Source: an uncultured Bryobacteraceae bacterium (lineage in GTDB: Bacteria > Acidobacteriota > Terriglobia > Bryobacterales > Bryobacteraceae). From it: a stretch of 64,000 nucleotides of DNA. Positions 60,937-64,000 of the stretch are shown piece after piece. The stretch's first letter is position 1, and each line of letters opens with the position of its first letter. The notes below the pieces were generated by a model. The model did no database searches and was not told where the DNA came from. It worked only from the letters and a program-made list of their open reading frames with translations. The stretch is taken from the NCBI GenBank assembly GCA_938003835.1, contig CALKXJ010000006.1, positions 62,001 to 126,000 on the forward strand, given 5' to 3'. The translations under genes and the position numbers were made by a program.

Positions 60937-61908
60937 TCACACCCGAAAATGCGGCCGCAGCAGATCCATGATGCGATCGAGTTCGGCCAGATCGGCCGCG
61001 TCCATGGTGAAGCGCCGGGTGGTGCGCATCACCACGTTCCGGAAGATGCCGCGGCGGCGCAGGATCTCTTTCTGAAGCACGAAGCCGGTGCGCCGCTCCA
61101 GTACGGCCGCGGGCAGAAACTTCAGGAAAAGCTGGTAGGCCAGTCCGGCCCTGCCGGAGTGGTAAAGGTCCCAGATCTCCGCCTGAATGTCGGCCAACCC
61201 TGCGCCGGCCATCGTGCCGCCGGAGCCGCGCTCCATCTCGTTAAAAAGGTACAAGGCTCCGCCTCCGGTGGACGGGATCAGCTCGCGCTTAAGCTCCTGG
61301 AGCACCCGGGTGACATCGTGGGGAACGTTGGAGCCTTCGAGTTTCAGGATCCGCAGCGTCGGGATCCGGTCGGCCAAGCGCAACAGGAAGTCGACGGTCA
61401 TCCCCGGTGTGGACACTTGAACCGAAAGCGGGAGGCCCGAGACCGAGGCGATGGCAGTGAAGTAATCGGTGAGAATCTCCGGGTCGGAGCTCCCGTTGGA
61501 AGGACCCAGCGCGTGCAGGCCGTCGGCGCCGATCCGCTCGGCGTGGCGGGCGTAGTCCATCGCTTCGAACTTGTTGGCGCCGTGGACGCCGATCAGCACC
61601 GTCGTGCGGCCCGCAGCCGTCTTGACGATGGTTTCCGAGTGCCGCATCCGCTCCGGGTAGCTGAGCGACGTGGTTTCGCCGGCCCCGGCGGGCCAGACGA
61701 TGCCGTGGACGCGGGCACGGGCGAGGAAGTCGGTCTCGCGGCGCAGCGATTCCTCGTCGATTTCGAGCGACTCGAGAAAGGGCGTCTGCATGATGACGAA
61801 GATGCCCTTCCACAGTTTTTCGGCCTCCAGGGCCTGCCAGGCGCGGAGCGGACCTGCCAGGAGCGCCTGAAGGAAGAGCGCACGGCGCGACAGATCATCG
61901 GTTGGCAT
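60937..61908 (-). CDS. DapA-family protein with Tat-like signal, catalytic Tyr missing
   Basis: A 323-residue member of the DapA/N-acetylneuraminate lyase superfamily. A signal-like N-terminus with twin Arg (LSRRALFLQALLAG, 6-19) is unusual for the family. The Schiff-base lysine is probably K189 in RILKLEGSN. The usual Tyr-Asn pair of the YNxP motif is absent: the corresponding segment reads SVQVSTPG (162-169). The protein may be an exported, altered-specificity aldolase or have lost catalysis. The ATG at 61908 has AAAGG upstream. It faces the regulator gene convergently. Confidence 0.7.
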   Translation of the reverse strand: MPTDDLSRRALFLQALLAGPLRAWQALEAEKLWKGIFVIMQTPFLESLEIDEESLRRETDFLARARVHGIVWPAGAGETTSLSYPERMRHSETIVKTAAGRTTVLIGVHGANKFEAMDYARHAERIGADGLHALGPSNGSSDPEILTDYFTAIASVSGLPLSVQVSTPGMTVDFLLRLADRIPTLRILKLEGSNVPHDVTRVLQELKRELIPSTGGGALYLFNEMERGSGGTMAGAGLADIQAEIWDLYHSGRAGLAYQLFLKFLPAAVLERRTGFVLQKEILRRRGIFRNVVMRTTRRFTMDAADLAELDRIMDLLRPHFRV

Positions 61909-62008
61909 ACGCCTTTCTCTAGCACGGTTGAGACCTGCTTTGCCACCGCGCGTCCTGGTTCGCTACCGTGGAGAGGAATCCCTCGATGGCTCGCACCTGG
62001 GAGACGCG

Positions 62009-63103
62009 ATGCAGACTGCGGGCGCCCCGGAGTTGATGGCTGAGGCGGAGAAGACTCTTCCGGCGCAGCGCCGCTTCCGGCCGACCCGGGCGATGTGGTT
62101 CTACCTGGCCGCCGTGGGTGTGCTTTACGGAAGCGCCCTCCTGCTGCCGGCGCGCGAGGATCGCCAGGTGGAGGGCATCGCCGGCATCCTGTGGTCCGGC
62201 TATCGGGAGGCTGCGGCGATGCTGGCGGAACTGTTGCCTTACTGGCTGGTGGGGATGCTCGCCGGCACCGCGCTGGTCGTCTTCCTCTCCTGGGACCAAC
62301 TCAGCTCCAGGCTGGGCTCCGGAGGGCTGCGCGCCAGCCTGGTGGCGGCCTCCACCGGAGCGGTGGTGCCGATCTGCTCCTGCTCGGTGGTGCCTGTGTT
62401 GGCGGGCATGATCGGCGCCGGTGTGCCGCTCGGGCCCGCAGTTGCGTTTCTGATCGCCGCCCCGATGCTGAACGCCCAGTCCGTCGTTCTTACCGCAGGA
62501 GCACTCGGCTGGCAGTTGGCCGCGGCGCGGGTCGTGGCCACCTTCGCCATCGCGCTTGGCGTAGCAGGTCTGCTCGAAAGGTGGCAGAGCCGGCACGGCG
62601 ATCCGGTCCGGCTTCTCCGCCTGCCGGCTGCGGCGGCGCAGGCAAAGGCTTGCAGCCGCTTGCCGTCCGGCCGGAAAATGCGGGCGGGCTGGCGCGACAA
62701 ATGCGCCGAGCTGTTTGGCGCCACCCTGCGGCGGCTTATCGAGCTGAATGGCTATTTGCTTCTGGCGGTCGTGCTCGCCGCCGCCATTGAGACCTTCGTG
62801 CCGGAGCGGTGGATCGCGACTGCGGTCGGCGGAAGTGGCGCGGCGAGCGTCGTGACGGCGGCGGCCCTGGCCATACCTGTCTACGTCTGCACCTATGCCG
62901 AGGTCCCGACGGCGGTGGCTTTGGCGAGCAAAGGCATGGGGCCGGGCGCCGCGCTGGCGTACCTGCTGGGCGGCCCGGGTCTCTCGGCCGCTTCCATCGC
63001 CATGATCTCGGCTGTCTTTCGCCCGCGCGTCATCGCACTGTACGCCGCTTTAACCTTCACAGGGTGCGTCCTGGCGGGTTGGGTCTATAATCGGCTCGCG
63101 TGA
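62009..63103 (+). CDS. ArsP/DUF318-like permease
   Basis: A 364-residue membrane protein with eight or more helices. The family's CxC-type motif is PICSCSVVP (Cys123, Cys125), and a second conserved stretch TYAEVPTAVALASKGM followed by YLLGGPGLSAAS lies near the C-terminus. Members such as ArsP export organoarsenicals, but many are generic permeases of unknown substrate. The start at ATG 62009 has GGGAG upstream. No arsenic regulator or reductase is nearby, so an arsenic role is not supported by context. Confidence 0.75.
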   Translation: MQTAGAPELMAEAEKTLPAQRRFRPTRAMWFYLAAVGVLYGSALLLPAREDRQVEGIAGILWSGYREAAAMLAELLPYWLVGMLAGTALVVFLSWDQLSSRLGSGGLRASLVAASTGAVVPICSCSVVPVLAGMIGAGVPLGPAVAFLIAAPMLNAQSVVLTAGALGWQLAAARVVATFAIALGVAGLLERWQSRHGDPVRLLRLPAAAAQAKACSRLPSGRKMRAGWRDKCAELFGATLRRLIELNGYLLLAVVLAAAIETFVPERWIATAVGGSGAASVVTAAALAIPVYVCTYAEVPTAVALASKGMGPGAALAYLLGGPGLSAASIAMISAVFRPRVIALYAALTFTGCVLAGWVYNRLA

Positions 63104-63116
63104 GAGGGCCACCCGG

Positions 63117-64000
63117 ATGGGAGCTTTCGTCGGCTTCGTGCGGAATCCGGGGAGAAGGCGTTCGCAGGTTTGGGCGTGGCCGGCTCTTGCCGTGACGCTG
63201 GCTGCGGCCGCGGGGATTCTCGGGTGCCACCGGCCGAGCGGCGTCGCGACTCAGACCCAGACCGAGGCCAGCCTACCCCAGCAGGGCTTGGAACGGCTCC
63301 CGGCCCGCCGGGACGCCGACGACGTCGGACGCTTCCTCGCCGGCCTGCCCGGACGTCCTGGCAGCCCCTTCCTGGAACTCGAGCAGGAGGCCCCCTGGCA
63401 GGCGCACCGCGCCGAGCTCGACAAGCGGTGGCGGCGAATCGAGGCCGGCGCCTTGCCGGCCTTGCGGGCCTTCTATCAGGAAGAGCTCCGCCCGCATGGC
63501 GTCGGCGCCGGTTGCGTCTTCTATCCCTTCAGCGGCCCGGATGTTCTGTTCGTCACCGCGCTGTTTCCGGAAAGCCCGACCTATATCCTGGTTGCCTTGG
63601 AGCCGCCCGGGTCCCTGCCGCGGGCGGAACAGATTCTCAAACGCGGCCTCGAGACGTATCTCGCCGGGGTTCGCGCGAGCGTCGAGTCGGAGCTGCATCG
63701 CAGTTTCTTCATCACGCGCGAGATGGATCGCCAGTTCCGGGGCCAGTTGACCGACGGTTTGCTCCCCGCCATCGTCCACCTGCTGGTTCGCACCGGCCAC
63801 ACGATCGAGGGCTATCGCCTGGTGCGGCTGGACGACGAGGGGCGTCTGGTGGCACGGTTACCGGATGAAGCTCCGCCAGCGGGCCGCCCTCCCAATCGCG
63901 GCCTGGAACTCGACTTCCGTCCGGAGCAGGAGGCGACCGTCCGCAAGCTGTTCTACTTTGCGGTGAACCTCTCGGATGCGCGCCTGAAGCGCAACGCGCC
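63117..64000 (+). CDS. probable lipoprotein of unknown function, partial (runs off the right edge)
   Basis: An ORF open from ATG 63117 (GAGAGGG upstream) to the window end, at least 294 codons. The N-terminus has a basic region, a hydrophobic stretch and a lipobox ending AGILGCHRPSG, so the Cys (about residue 37) is likely lipidated. The rest is soluble with several Pro/Gly/Arg-rich spacers; I recognise no domain. A TATAAT at 63086-63091, inside the end of the permease gene, may be its -10 box. Function unknown. Confidence 0.75.
   Translation, partial: MGAFVGFVRNPGRRRSQVWAWPALAVTLAAAAGILGCHRPSGVATQTQTEASLPQQGLERLPARRDADDVGRFLAGLPGRPGSPFLELEQEAPWQAHRAELDKRWRRIEAGALPALRAFYQEELRPHGVGAGCVFYPFSGPDVLFVTALFPESPTYILVALEPPGSLPRAEQILKRGLETYLAGVRASVESELHRSFFITREMDRQFRGQLTDGLLPAIVHLLVRTGHTIEGYRLVRLDDEGRLVARLPDEAPPAGRPPNRGLELDFRPEQEATVRKLFYFAVNLSDARLKRNA

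Noticed and set aside
62009-63103. Arsenic resistance operon around the ArsP-like permease
   Set aside because: No ArsR, ArsC, ArsM or similar gene is adjacent; family membership alone does not show an arsenic role.

Overview
This window reads as chromosome of a GC-rich, Gram-negative bacterium of the Acidobacteriota, most likely near the Bryobacterales/Solibacter group. The inference rests on gene content: a GWxTD-domain protein, outer-membrane receptors with N-terminal carboxypeptidase-regulatory-like domains, many Tat-tagged sugar enzymes (Gfo/Idh/MocA, xylose-isomerase-like and enolase-superfamily proteins), HpnI/HpnK-type hopanoid glycosylation enzymes and a PEP-CTERM protein. No rRNA, tRNA, CRISPR array, prophage or insertion sequence was recognised. 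Packing is very dense: many stop/start overlaps, several convergent pairs that share stop-codon bases, and few gaps over 200 bp.

Layout. (1) 1-6235, minus: a six-gene overlapping operon (HpnI-like glycosyltransferase, HpnK-like deacetylase, small EamA half-transporter, DegT aminotransferase, NAD epimerase, ArnT/PMT-like glycosyltransferase) whose parts list mirrors the arn (L-Ara4N) pathway. (2) 6343-11081: archaeal-type phosphoglycerate mutase, a lipid kinase with an apparent non-canonical start, ligA and a DedA protein. (3) 11094-17966, plus: exported enolase-superfamily enzyme, exported TIM-barrel isomerase-like protein, a large glycosidase-like protein and a PMT-type glycosyltransferase. 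(4) 17918-20575, minus: a BtuB-like TonB receptor under a cobalamin riboswitch. (5) 20612-27985: efp, selA coupled to a PIG-L deacetylase, a Tat-tagged oxidoreductase, a PEP-CTERM protein and a divergent TPR lipoprotein. (6) 27982-31475: RlmD/RumA-type methyltransferase, trpS and an MFS transporter. (7) 31479-37235, minus: fatty-acid beta-oxidation operon (FadB-like, thiolase, acyl-CoA dehydrogenase) plus a small P-loop kinase. (8) 37289-44410: outer-membrane beta-barrel protein, a two-gene split EamA transporter, a truncated zinc alcohol dehydrogenase and a giant glycosidase-like protein. (9) 44508-52458, plus: lpdA-lipB-E2, DinB-like protein, PMT-type glycosyltransferase, an unannotated 43-residue basic protein, then glucarate dehydratase and 5-dehydro-4-deoxyglucarate dehydratase. 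(10) 52453-64000: a long inverted repeat, an outer-membrane protein, a GWxTD protein, a sigma-54-type two-component pair with its own sigma-54 promoter, an atypical DapA-family protein, an ArsP-like permease and a lipoprotein running off the right edge.

The best candidates for something undescribed are the arn-like operon built around hopanoid-type enzymes, the PDZ/seven-helix sensor kinase with a dyad-rich sigma-54 control region, and the exported sugar-acid enzyme cluster. All functions are from family resemblance read by eye; no database search was run.
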